This document shows positions 14,062 through 21,627 of a stretch of DNA of 35,600 nucleotides, in pieces. Source of the DNA: Alistipes sp. ZOR0009 (GTDB lineage: Bacteria; Bacteroidota; Bacteroidia; Bacteroidales; ZOR0009); NCBI RefSeq assembly GCF_000798815.1, contig NZ_JTLD01000030.1, positions 1 through 35,600 on the forward strand, in the 5' to 3' direction. Within the stretch, counting starts at the first letter, position 1, and each line of letters begins with the position of its first letter. A program made the position numbers and the translations under genes. The notes under the pieces are model-generated. The model made no database searches. It saw nothing but the letters and a program-made list of their open reading frames with translations, and had not been told where the DNA came from.

Positions 14062-15474
14062 ATGATAAAAAATTATATCAAAGAGTTGATTTTAAAAGAA
14101 TTTGCGTTCAGCCCGACCGACGGTCAGCAGCGGGCGATAGATTCTTTAGCGTCGTTGGTTGCCGATGATGAGATTGACTACATTCTTAAGATACAAGGGT
14201 ACGCAGGGACGGGGAAAACGTCGTTATTGGCCGCATTTGTAAAGGTGATGAATGCCATGGGCTTAAAGTATGAGCTGTTGGGACCAACAGGTCGGGCGGC
14301 AAAGGTTTTAAGCGCCTATTCGGGTGGAAATGCGCTGACCATTCACAAGAAAATATACCGTCAGAAGACGGCAGATGACTATTTAGCAAAGTTTACCTTA
14401 GACCGAAACCTTGCTAATGGAACCATCTTTATAGTGGACGAGGCCTCCATGATATCCGATTCGTCGTACGAGTCGAATTTTTTTGGAAGCGGAAACCTGC
14501 TGGACGACTTGGTTACCTACGTAAAGGCTGGTAAAGGCTGTAAACTCATTGTTGTTGGGGATAGCGCTCAGCTACCTCCTGTAGGCAAAGATTCGAGCCC
14601 TGCATTGGATAAAAGGGCGTTGAGTAGGTTTGCCGATGTGGAGGAGGTGTGGCTTAAGGAGGTGGTACGTCAGGCTGCCGATTCGGGAATACTTGATAAT
14701 GCCACCGCCCTACGCATGATGATTGAGGAGGAGCGAATAGAACTTCCTCAGTTTAATTTGGATGGCTTTGTGGACATTGAGAAGATCTCGGGCGGAGACC
14801 TTATCGAGAAAATATCGGACACGTACGATTCGGTAGGAATTGAAAATACGATGATTGTTTGCCGATCGAATAAGCTGGCCAATAGGTATAACACCGGTAT
14901 TCGAAATAGAATCCTTTACAGGGAGGAGGAGCTGGTGCGTGGCGACTTGTTGATGGTTGTTCGTAACAGCTACTTTTGGACAGAAGGCTTCAAGGAGCTG
15001 GATTTTGTTGCCAATGGCGACATTGTAGAGGTGGTTAGGATACGTAAATACTACGAACGGTATGGTTTTCGTTTTGCGGAGGTAACCGTGCGGCTTATCG
15101 ACTATGGCGATCTTGAAATGGACTGCTACATCCTTTTAAACACCCTAATGTCTGATTCCGCAGCCTTAAATCAGGAGGAGTCGAAGTCGCTGTTTTACCA
15201 GGTTGCGGAGGATTACGCCCATATTGCCTCTAAAAAGAAGCGGTATAAGGAGATGAGGAGCGATCCCTTTTTTAATGCTTTGCAGGTGAAGTACGCCAAT
15301 GCCGTTACCTGCCATAAGGCGCAAGGGGGGCAGTGGAACACGGTGTTTGTAGATCAAGGCTACTTTGTGGAGGACATGATTAGCAAGGAGTACCTCCGCT
15401 GGCTTTACACCGCATTAACGCGAGCAACCGAAAAGGTATACCTCGTAAACTTTCCCGACAAATGCTTTAAGTAG
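14062..15474 (+). CDS. RecD-like ATP-dependent DNA helicase (SF1)
   Basis: This 470-residue superfamily 1 helicase lacks the N-terminal extension of full RecD2 and is similar to phage Dda in size. The Walker A/motif I is GYAGTGKTS (46-54), motif II VDEAS (125-129) and motif III GDSAQLPPVG (166-175). The C-terminal UvrD_C_2-type domain has TCHKAQGGQW (motif V) and YTALTRATEKVYLV (motif VI). It is expected to unwind DNA 5'-3' in repair or replication restart. It is divergent from the DUF3822/rsmD operon, an arrangement I know from other Bacteroidota. It ends in a convergent arrangement with yjbQ, with a long imperfect hairpin in between. Confidence 0.9.
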   Translation: MIKNYIKELILKEFAFSPTDGQQRAIDSLASLVADDEIDYILKIQGYAGTGKTSLLAAFVKVMNAMGLKYELLGPTGRAAKVLSAYSGGNALTIHKKIYRQKTADDYLAKFTLDRNLANGTIFIVDEASMISDSSYESNFFGSGNLLDDLVTYVKAGKGCKLIVVGDSAQLPPVGKDSSPALDKRALSRFADVEEVWLKEVVRQAADSGILDNATALRMMIEEERIELPQFNLDGFVDIEKISGGDLIEKISDTYDSVGIENTMIVCRSNKLANRYNTGIRNRILYREEELVRGDLLMVVRNSYFWTEGFKELDFVANGDIVEVVRIRKYYERYGFRFAEVTVRLIDYGDLEMDCYILLNTLMSDSAALNQEESKSLFYQVAEDYAHIASKKKRYKEMRSDPFFNALQVKYANAVTCHKAQGGQWNTVFVDQGYFVEDMISKEYLRWLYTALTRATEKVYLVNFPDKCFK

Positions 15475-15492
15475 CTTTTCTGGCATCACGAC

Positions 15493-15546
15493 TTGAGAGG
15501 TGAGACGTGCTGGATGTTACCCAGCAGCAACGTTCTCATATCTCAA
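15493..15546. terminator. Long imperfect hairpin between convergent genes
   Basis: Paired blocks are TTGAG/CTCAA (15493-15497, 15542-15546), TGAG/CTCA (15501-15504, 15535-15538), ACGT/ACGT (15505-15508, 15530-15533) and CTGG/CCAG (15510-15513, 15521-15524). No strong T-run follows on either strand, so it may be an RNA-stabilising or bidirectional stop structure. Confidence 0.4.
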
Positions 15547-15580
15547 ATCGTATATCCCGTGTTTTGTTGGTCTGGCTTTG

Positions 15581-15997
15581 CTACTCTCCGATAATTTTAA
15601 CCAGCACCCTCTTGCGGCGCTTTCCGTCAAACTCCCCATAAAATATTTGCTCCCAGGGGCCAAAATCGAGCTGACCGTTGGTGATGGCGCAAACCACCTC
15701 GCGGCCCATAACCTGACGTTTTAGGTGTGCGTCGGCATTGTCTTCGAAGCCGTTGTGCTGGTACTGCTTGTGGGGCTTTTCGGGTGCTAGCTTTTCGAGC
15801 CACACCTCAAAATCGTGGTGCAGGCCGCTCTCGTCGTCGTTGATGAAGACAGAGGAGGTGATGTGCATGGCGTTGCAAAGCAGCAGCCCTTCCTGTATGC
15901 CGCTTTCGCGGAGGCAAGCCTCGATGGTAGGCGTAATGTTGAGGAACTGCCTACGATGCTGGGTGTCGAACCACAGCTCTTTACGGTACGATTTCAT
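15581..15997 (-). CDS. YjbQ family protein (UPF0047)
   Basis: This 138-residue protein has the full length of the family. It has the family metal-site motifs [19 protein letters not shown] (about 45-63) and, near the C-terminus, [19 protein letters not shown]. The middle has [15 protein letters not shown]. The fold binds a metal between subunits of a trimer. E. coli YjbQ has been reported to have weak thiamine-phosphate synthase activity, but the physiological role remains uncertain. It has its own promoter (16027-16034) and is convergent with the helicase gene. Confidence 0.9.
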   Translation of the reverse strand: MKSYRKELWFDTQHRRQFLNITPTIEACLRESGIQEGLLLCNAMHITSSVFINDDESGLHHDFEVWLEKLAPEKPHKQYQHNGFEDNADAHLKRQVMGREVVCAITNGQLDFGPWEQIFYGEFDGKRRKRVLVKIIGE

Positions 15998-16026
15998 CTT
16001 TTATTCGATTGGTTTTGCTGTTGCAG

Positions 16027-16034
16027 CAAATTTA
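16027..16034 (-). promoter_or_regulatory. Promoter -7 element of the yjbQ-like gene
   Basis: The minus strand reads TAAATTTG, an exact TAnnTTTG match, 29 bp before the ATG. The neighbouring sequence TTTGCTGCAACAGCAAAA contains a short palindrome, TTTGCTG...CAGCAAA. Confidence 0.6.
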
Positions 16035-16132
16035 GCGTTAGCTGGCGTAAAAAAAATACCAGCAACGCTAGCTTGTTACAAAGCCCGGTTGCTGGCAGTA
16101 AATACTAAGAGATTAATTTTGGAGGGAAAAGG

Positions 16133-16420
16133 CTATTGAAAGTTTGTCCAGTTTCTTACAATCCACTCTTCAACCTCCTGTTGGCTGTGAATTGTAGGAG
16201 GAACGACTTCGCGAACGAGCTTTTCAATCTTCGCACCTTCTTCGACACCTAATCCGTTGTACTCGTTTAAAAAGTAGTTGATGAAATACACCATTTCGTG
16301 ACCCTCCTTGCGGTTTAGCTGGGTTTGGTCAGGTTTTCCGGCGATTTGGGGACTATCAGTGGCGTAGGCGGTCCAGCTGTAGTCGTCGTAAGATAAATGG
16401 TTTTTAGAAAATGATGACAT
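16133..16420 (-). CDS. Small unknown acidic protein
   Basis: This 95-residue protein has no signal peptide and no membrane segment, and I do not recognise it. The N-terminus is Ser/Tyr-rich (MSSFSKNHLSYDDYSWTAYA). The middle has HEMVYFINYFLNEYNG, and the C-terminus has a helical, acidic segment ending VEEWIVRNWTNFQ. The pattern of NRKEGHEMVYFINYFL is reminiscent of small proteins in which a helix carries conserved aromatics. An AT-rich leader and a CAAGTATA (TATACTTG on the minus strand) at 16450-16457 suggest it has its own promoter. I infer that it is real from its composition and the spacing of its neighbours. Confidence 0.6.
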   Translation of the reverse strand: MSSFSKNHLSYDDYSWTAYATDSPQIAGKPDQTQLNRKEGHEMVYFINYFLNEYNGLGVEEGAKIEKLVREVVPPTIHSQQEVEEWIVRNWTNFQ

Positions 16421-16530
16421 AATAATTATATATTAAATTTAACGATATGCAAGTATAGCAATAATTGGGCGAGTTGGTTCGCCTAAGGCGGACTTTAAGC
16501 GGGGTAGGGGGCGTAAATTTTAGGATAGTA

Positions 16531-16568
16531 AAAAGGAAAGGCTTCGTCCGTTGGTGGGTGAAGCCTTT
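16531..16568 (-). terminator. Terminator after the M15 peptidase gene
   Basis: On the minus strand AAAGGCTTC pairs with GAAGCCTTT (9 bp) around a 14-nt loop. It is followed by CCTTTTT, a moderate T-run. It begins 20 bp past the stop of the gene at 16588. Confidence 0.7.
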
Positions 16569-16587
16569 ACGATAAAAGAGGTTGCGG

Positions 16588-17034
16588 CTAGCTAAAGCTG
16601 TAGGGCTTGTATACGCCTTTACCGTTTTCGACTACATACTTTAAAACCTGCTTGCGGTTGTGCTTTTGGCTGTAGCTAACGTGTACCCAGCTGGGGATGC
16701 CTTGAGCATCGGGTTTTTCGAGGATTAGCTGGTCGAATGGGCAGCTTTGAAAGATTGTTTTTGCCAGTACCAGGTTGTTGTCGCTTTCGATATCGGCCGC
16801 CTCGCCGGTGACATGCTGGCTGTTGGCCACACCACCAACCTTGGCGTTAAGAGCAGGAGAGCGGTAGCCACAGTTTACGTGAATTGGCTTTCCTAGCGCC
16901 ACCCTTGCCTTGTCGAGCACGTTGTCGGCGAGAGCGGTGAGGTTGTTTACCACCTGAGGGGTGGGGGTGTTGTCGATGTTGTTCTTTTGTGCCGTTACGC
17001 TGCTTGTAAGCTCGGCAATGGTAAAGTACTTCAT
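16588..17034 (-). CDS. M15 family zinc peptidase (Peptidase_M15_3)
   Basis: This 148-residue protein is a single D-Ala-D-Ala carboxypeptidase-like domain. Zinc ligands are visible as SQHVTGEAADI (H74 and D81) and WVHVS (H118), with NCGYRSPALN (about 54-63) before them. Proteins of this size and motif pattern are M15A/M15_3 enzymes that cut peptidoglycan cross-links and are often of phage origin. There is no signal peptide, so it would need another route across the membrane or acts as an endolysin-like enzyme. No phage genes surround it here. It has its own terminator. Confidence 0.88.
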   Translation of the reverse strand: MKYFTIAELTSSVTAQKNNIDNTPTPQVVNNLTALADNVLDKARVALGKPIHVNCGYRSPALNAKVGGVANSQHVTGEAADIESDNNLVLAKTIFQSCPFDQLILEKPDAQGIPSWVHVSYSQKHNRKQVLKYVVENGKGVYKPYSFS

Positions 17035-17131
17035 ATTTCAGAGAATTGGTTTGATAAGAAACATTCTCCGTTTGGGCAGGTTCAAAAAGGGAGCCGCTAA
17101 TTTAACGGCCAGCACTGGAGGTGTACCTGCG

Positions 17132-17608
17132 CTAGCGGGGCCAGCTACAAAAGGGATTTTGGGCGATGTAGGAGTTGTAGTAGCGCCTATCGCCCGTTAC
17201 CTCGGCTCCGAGCCAGCTGGGCACCTCGAAGGGCTCGTCTTCGCTTTGCAGCTCGACCTCGGCAACGACAAGGCCCTCGTTTTGGCCCAAGAAGCAATCG
17301 ACCTCGAAGAGGTGGCTACCTACCGGCACCTCGTAGCGGATCTTATCGATAACCCCGGGCTCGCATAGGGCGAGGAGCTCGTGTGCTTCGGCGGTGGTAA
17401 TCTCCTTTTCCCACTCGTAGCGGCTAAGTCCGCTTTGCGAGGAGCGCCCCTTGATGGTGAGAAACCCGCTACCGCCCTTTATGCGTACCCGTACGGTACG
17501 ATCGGGGTGCGAGCAGAGGTATCCCTGCGAGATGCGCTCGCTGCGCTGCGCCGCCTGGATGTAGCGGTCGGATTGTACGAGAAACTTTCTTTCTATTTCG
17601 GTTGGCAT
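17132..17608 (-). CDS. CYTH-domain triphosphatase
   Basis: The protein has 158 residues from the ATG at 17608. The N-terminus MPTEIERKFLV carries the ExExK signature of the CYTH superfamily. Further tunnel residues are seen in RTVRVRIKG, FLTIKGRS, RYEWEKEI, DKIRYEV and HLFEVDCFLGQNEGLVVAEVEL. The end, DRRYYNSYIAQNPF, is usual for small inorganic triphosphatases of the NeuTTM type. It likely hydrolyses tripolyphosphate with a divalent metal. The frame remains open 288 bp further upstream only because of the tandem array, and I reject that longer start. A TATCTTTA -7-like element lies at 17630-17637. Confidence 0.88.
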   Translation of the reverse strand: MPTEIERKFLVQSDRYIQAAQRSERISQGYLCSHPDRTVRVRIKGGSGFLTIKGRSSQSGLSRYEWEKEITTAEAHELLALCEPGVIDKIRYEVPVGSHLFEVDCFLGQNEGLVVAEVELQSEDEPFEVPSWLGAEVTGDRRYYNSYIAQNPFCSWPR

Positions 17609-17802
17609 GATGGCTGCTTTTTGGTTGGATAAAGATATTCTTATTTTTCCGTTTCGATGTTTGGCGAGGCAGCCCTTATGCTGATGCCCGAGGTGGGGAG
17701 GTTGGCCTCGGTAAGCAGCCATTCCGACGCCGAAATGGGGTACTTGCAGCCTGATAAGCCCTGCTATATGCCCATTACACCGAGCTAGCCATCCCAAGTG
17801 CC

Positions 17803-17810
17803 TAACTTTG
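17803..17810 (+). promoter_or_regulatory. Possible promoter -7 element before array 2
   Basis: TAACTTTG matches TAnnTTTG exactly and ends 13 bp before the first repeat unit at 17824, so transcription would begin almost at the array edge. No -33 element was seen. With a 6-base match, chance occurrence in a 60-bp search region is roughly one to two percent. Confidence 0.4.
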
Positions 17811-17823
17811 CCCTCGACAGAAC

Positions 17824-18232
17824 GAACTACCACAACAACACAACAAACTACCAGAGCAACACAACGAAGTACCACAGCAACACAACGAGCTACCACAGCG
17901 ACACATCAAACTACCACAGCAACACAACGAACTACCACAACAACACAACGAAGTACCACAACAACACAACGAGCTACCACAACGACAGAACGAAGTACCA
18001 CAACGACACAACGAGCTACCACAGCGACACATCAAACTACCACAGCAACACAACGAACTACCACAGCGACAGAACGAACTACCAGAGCGACACAACGAAC
18101 TACCACAACGACACAACGAACTACCGCAACGACACAACGAACTACCACAGCAACACAACGAAGTACCACAACGACACAACGAACTACCAGAGCGACACAT
18201 CAAACTACCACAGCAACACAACGAACTACCAC
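17824..18232 (+). repeat. Tandem array of 19 units of 21 nt (array 2)
   Basis: The array consists of 19 complete units and a partial 20th (GAACTACCAC), all close to GAACTACCACAACGACACAA followed by C. The period is strictly 21. Variation is confined to a few positions: GAA/AAA/GAAG/GAGC at the start, CAAC/CAGC/GAGC, and GACACAAC/AACACAAC/GACACATC/GACAGAAC. The plus strand is A/C-rich and unlikely to fold. All frames are open, but none has an ATG start or family resemblance. A terminator-like hairpin follows directly. Confidence 0.9.
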
Positions 18233-18267
18233 GGGAGTATTGCGGGAGCTGCATCTACCCTGTTTTT
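18233..18267 (+). terminator. Terminator-like hairpin after array 2
   Basis: GGGAGTA (18233-18239) pairs with TACCCT (18256-18261), with the same bulged A and terminal G-U as after array 1. TGTTTTT follows. The nine bases GGGAGTATT and the eight bases TCTACCCT are identical in the two places. Confidence 0.5.
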
Positions 18268-18365
18268 ATAGGAAGGGGGAATTGCAGCATCCGCTTAGGC
18301 AGGAGCTGCCAGCGGAGGGGATGGGAGGAGGTAGGGGCTGCCAGAGGCGACATCCGGCGAAGCCT

Positions 18366-18405
18366 TAAAAAAAGAAGGCCCCCTAAGATTGCTCTTAGGG
18401 GGCCT
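18366..18405 (-). terminator. Terminator of the AsmA-like gene
   Basis: On the minus strand AGGCCCCCTAAGA pairs perfectly with TCTTAGGGGGCCT (13 bp) around a 4-nt loop (GCAA) and is followed by TT-C-TTTTTTT. It is 21 bp past the stop. Confidence 0.92.
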
Positions 18406-18426
18406 GGTGGGCACGTGTGGCGTGCT

Positions 18427-21393
18427 TTATTTTCCGAATAGCTTATTCAGCGTGTTTTTGGCAGCATTTTCGAGCTGCTTTTTGGTGCTCTTTTTGGCGG
18501 TGTCGGCGCTGTTGCCTCCAAGTACCTTGTTAAGCAGCTTGTCGGCCTGCTTGTTGATCTCCTTGGTGGCCTCGGCCTTTACCTTGTCCTGAACGGCCTC
18601 CTTTACCTCGTTCTGAAGCGGCTTGCCGTTGGCGCTGGCTACGTTGATGAGCTTAAGCGAGGGCTTGGCGTAGGTGCCGGTTAGGCCTAGGGTGACCTTC
18701 ATGTCCTGCGATCCGGTTTCCTTGCCGAGGTATCGGCTAAGGGCGCTGGTCATCTGCTTGGTTACCGCGTTGGCGGGCACCTCCATGTCGAGGTTGTAGC
18801 TGATGTTGCCGTCGAGGGCGGTGTAGCCGCTTACGGTTGTCTTACGGCCGTTGATGGAGATGTCGAATGGCTTAACGGACATCTTGCCATCCTTAAGGGC
18901 GGCCGACATGACGATCTCCTTAAACTCGTTGAAGGCGTTGGCGGCGCTGGACTTGGTGTACTGCGACATCAGCGAGGTGAACTTGGTATCCTTAAGGGTT
19001 CCGCTAAGGAGCTTGATAAGGCCGCCTCCGTTCATGGTGGTGATCTCTGGGGCCATATCCTTGGTTAAATCGCCCTTTAGGTTGAAGTTGAGGTCCATAT
19101 TTCCCATAAAGAATTGGGAGATGGGGGCGTACTTCTTAACGGTTTCGAAGGTTTCGAAGGCTTTGGGTACGGATACGGCCTTAACGATGAGGTCGAGGTC
19201 GAACTTAGGCTTCTTGACGTTGGAGTCGAAGCTACCTTTTACGTTTACCTGTCCACCGATGATGCCCATGTTGGCGTCTTTGATGGTCATTATACCGTTG
19301 GCCATGGATACGGTGGCGTTTACGTTGTCGGCAACGACGTTGTCGTAGGTAAACTTGCCGATGTGGGCCTTCATATCGAAGCTGATATTCTTAGGGATCA
19401 TGGATACGGCGATGGAGGAGTCGGACTTGGTTGGCTGCGCAGCTTGCTGCTTGGCAACGGCCTCCTTGTCGGCTGGGGTCATCCACTCGTTGGCGTTAAA
19501 GGTGGGGATGTTGACGTTAAGGTTGCCCCCAAGCACGCCGTTTGGCTTAAACAGGAATCCCATGTAGTTGGTGATGCTTCCCGTTGCGGAGATGTTGCTG
19601 CTGCCTACCTTGCTCTCGAACTTGGTGAGGCTGATGGAGGCTGGGGTAAATATTACCGCTGCGCTGCTGATGCTTACGCCCTGCTTAAAGGATGGGCTGA
19701 GGAAGCTAAAGCTGGATACGTTCATGGTACCCGACGCTTTTACGTTGCTGTAGCGCTTGGCGGTAACGTCGGAAAGCTTTCCGCTGGAGGCGAGGTTGGC
19801 CTTCACCTTTCCCTTAAGGGTCATGTCCTTTAGATCGAAAATCTTGGCGATCTTTTCGAGGTCTACGCCTCCAAGGACCTTGATATCCCATGCTAGGTCT
19901 TTTATGTTGCGGATGCTGCCGCTGGCGTTAAGGTTTTCGCCGGCGAGGAGCATCTTAAAAGTGCCGATCTGAACGAGGGTGTTCTCTGCCTTTCCGGTGG
20001 TGTTGGTGGCGGTCATGGCAAAGTTGAGGTTCTCGAGCGGGGTGGGCAGCAGCTTGTTTTGAACAAAGCCGTTGGCCAGCTTGGCGCTTGCGTTGAGGAT
20101 GGGGAACTCACCCGTTTTGTCGTTGTACACGCCCTTTGCGTTAAGCGCGAGGTCGAATACGCCCTTGATGGTCATGCCCTCGATGGGGAATGCGGAGGTA
20201 AGCTCGCCGAGGTTAAGGCGGGCGTTAACCTTGGCATCTACGGGGAAGTTCTTTAGGTTGGCCACCTTTAGGTACCCATCGAATGGGTTGCTGCCAATCT
20301 TAAAGGCAAAGCGGTTGATGCTGATGGCGGTGCTTGGGATGAGGCCATCCTTGTTGTCGACGTTGAGGTCGATGTTGATGTCCTTAATGGCATCGGGCAC
20401 CTTGGGGTACTTGAACGAGGCGTTTTTGGCCATCAGCTTTACGCCGAAGGCAGGTAGGAGGCTATCGCGCAAGGTTCCCTTGGCGTATCCGCTAAAGTCG
20501 AACTCGCCATCGGCCTTGATGTCGCCAAAGCTCTCGGTGTATACGCCAGGAACTAGCGATAGCAGCCCCTTGAAGGAGTTGTCGAGGGCCTTGAAGCGAA
20601 CGTCCATGTTTATGTTCTTTTGGGCCATTTGCACCCAGCCGTCGAAGCCGAAGTTGAAGTCGTTTATCTTAATGGAGTTGTCCTTAAAGGTGTACTTGTT
20701 GTTGTTCATGTCCATGTTTACCACGAAGTTGAAGTCGAGGGATTTGTTGGACAGGTACTCTACGCCCCCCATGGCCACGGTGGCCTTGTCGGCGGTAAGC
20801 TTGGTGGCGAGGTCGAATACGTTTTCGGCCAGGTCGCCCTTACCGGTAATGGATAGGTTTTTGACGCTGGCAAACATCTTGGATTTTTGGTCGCTGTAGA
20901 TGATGTCGGCGTTTTCGAGCGAAAGCTTCTTGAGGCGGAACTTTACGGGTTTGCCCTTGGTGGTATCCTCGGGTTGGGCCGTATCGGGCTTGGCCTTGTA
21001 GATGTCGTAGTTGGCCTTGCCGTTGGGAAGGACGATTACGTTGAGCTTAGGCTCGTTGAGGATGATGCTTTTTACCTCGATTCGTCCGGCTACCAGCGCC
21101 ATGACGTTTACGGTAACCTCGAGCTTTTTTAGGCGGACAAGGGTGTCGCCCTTAAACTCGTTGCGCCCGGCCACGCTCAAATCTTCGAGGGCCAAGGTGA
21201 AGTTGGGGAAGTGCCGTAGCATGCCAACGCTGAGGCCGTCTTTGGGGAATGCCACGTCGGCGTCGATATTCTCGGCGATAAATTTATCCGCAGCTTGCTT
21301 AATCGAAGGCTTAAATAGGTAGGGTAAAAACAGCACGGCTAAAAATAGCACTCCAACGAAACTGCCTAAAATGATAAGAAGCTTTTTCTTCAT
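18427..21393 (-). CDS. AsmA family envelope protein
   Basis: This protein of about 988 residues has one N-terminal membrane segment (KKKLLIILGSFVGVLFLAVLF) and a long periplasmic beta-rich region. The N-terminal part (VGMLRHFPNFTLALEDLSV, then VKSIILNEPKLNVIV) and the C-terminal part (FTSLMSQYTKSSAANAFNEF, DGKMSVKPFDISINGRKTTV) match AsmA-like proteins, which are related to bridge-like lipid transporters of the bacterial envelope. The last 60 residues form a Lys/Ala-rich tail (KEINKQADKLLNKVLGGN). The frame opens 13 codons earlier, but MKKKLL at 21393 gives the normal membrane anchor. It is monocistronic, with a strong terminator. Confidence 0.9.
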   Translation of the reverse strand: MKKKLLIILGSFVGVLFLAVLFLPYLFKPSIKQAADKFIAENIDADVAFPKDGLSVGMLRHFPNFTLALEDLSVAGRNEFKGDTLVRLKKLEVTVNVMALVAGRIEVKSIILNEPKLNVIVLPNGKANYDIYKAKPDTAQPEDTTKGKPVKFRLKKLSLENADIIYSDQKSKMFASVKNLSITGKGDLAENVFDLATKLTADKATVAMGGVEYLSNKSLDFNFVVNMDMNNNKYTFKDNSIKINDFNFGFDGWVQMAQKNINMDVRFKALDNSFKGLLSLVPGVYTESFGDIKADGEFDFSGYAKGTLRDSLLPAFGVKLMAKNASFKYPKVPDAIKDINIDLNVDNKDGLIPSTAISINRFAFKIGSNPFDGYLKVANLKNFPVDAKVNARLNLGELTSAFPIEGMTIKGVFDLALNAKGVYNDKTGEFPILNASAKLANGFVQNKLLPTPLENLNFAMTATNTTGKAENTLVQIGTFKMLLAGENLNASGSIRNIKDLAWDIKVLGGVDLEKIAKIFDLKDMTLKGKVKANLASSGKLSDVTAKRYSNVKASGTMNVSSFSFLSPSFKQGVSISSAAVIFTPASISLTKFESKVGSSNISATGSITNYMGFLFKPNGVLGGNLNVNIPTFNANEWMTPADKEAVAKQQAAQPTKSDSSIAVSMIPKNISFDMKAHIGKFTYDNVVADNVNATVSMANGIMTIKDANMGIIGGQVNVKGSFDSNVKKPKFDLDLIVKAVSVPKAFETFETVKKYAPISQFFMGNMDLNFNLKGDLTKDMAPEITTMNGGGLIKLLSGTLKDTKFTSLMSQYTKSSAANAFNEFKEIVMSAALKDGKMSVKPFDISINGRKTTVSGYTALDGNISYNLDMEVPANAVTKQMTSALSRYLGKETGSQDMKVTLGLTGTYAKPSLKLINVASANGKPLQNEVKEAVQDKVKAEATKEINKQADKLLNKVLGGNSADTAKKSTKKQLENAAKNTLNKLFGK

Positions 21394-21544
21394 ACTAGTA
21401 ATTATTGTTTTTGATGGGTAGGCCGCTGGCATGCCTTTTTATATAATTGGAGCTTTACTACACATAACTAAAGAGATAGGTGCGTTTTGCCCAGCAGCCA
21501 GCTTACTAAACCTTAATTTTTGATGCTAATTGTTCAAAACTAGT

Positions 21545-21611
21545 AAAAAACGGTCAGAGTTTATAGGTCTGTAGAAAAAACTCTTGGCTACAGGTTTGGC
21601 TGCTCCGACCG
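21545..21611 (-). terminator. Terminator after the DUF5686 gene
   Basis: On the minus strand CGGTCGGAG pairs with CTCTGACCG (8 of 9) with an inner CTGTAG/CTACAG stem (21588-21593, 21569-21574). TTTTTT follows (plus-strand A at 21545-21550). It ends transcription before the AsmA-like gene further downstream. Confidence 0.65.
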
Positions 21612-21627
21612 TTGGCCTACCTAGCGG

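Larger units (their letters stand above)
17609..18426. other. Gene-free region holding array 2
   Basis: The gap between the CYTH and AsmA-like genes has no gene. From the left it holds the CYTH upstream region, about 160 bp of unassigned DNA, a -7-like element at 17803-17810, the tandem array 17824-18232 with its 3' hairpin, and the minus-strand terminator of the AsmA gene. A hairpin-like GGCAG-GAG-CTGCC motif follows the array at about 18297-18309. Confidence 0.7.

Noticed and set aside
16588-17034. Prophage remnant around the M15 peptidase
   Set aside because: There are no phage structural, integrase or holin genes nearby, so the peptidase alone is not enough.
17609-17896. N-terminal extension of the CYTH protein
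   Set aside because: The longer frame extends into array 2 with a Val/Cys-rich sequence. MPTEIERK at 17608 is the family start.
17798-18368. Thr/Asn/Tyr-rich, Thr/Gln-rich and Cys/Gly-rich frames in array 2
   Set aside because: They come from the 21-nt period, have GTG or TTG starts only, and have no recognisable domain.
20072-20899. Long plus-strand frame antisense to the AsmA-like gene
   Set aside because: It is a shadow of a well-supported gene and has no family resemblance. Other antisense frames at 18851-21322 were rejected for the same reason.
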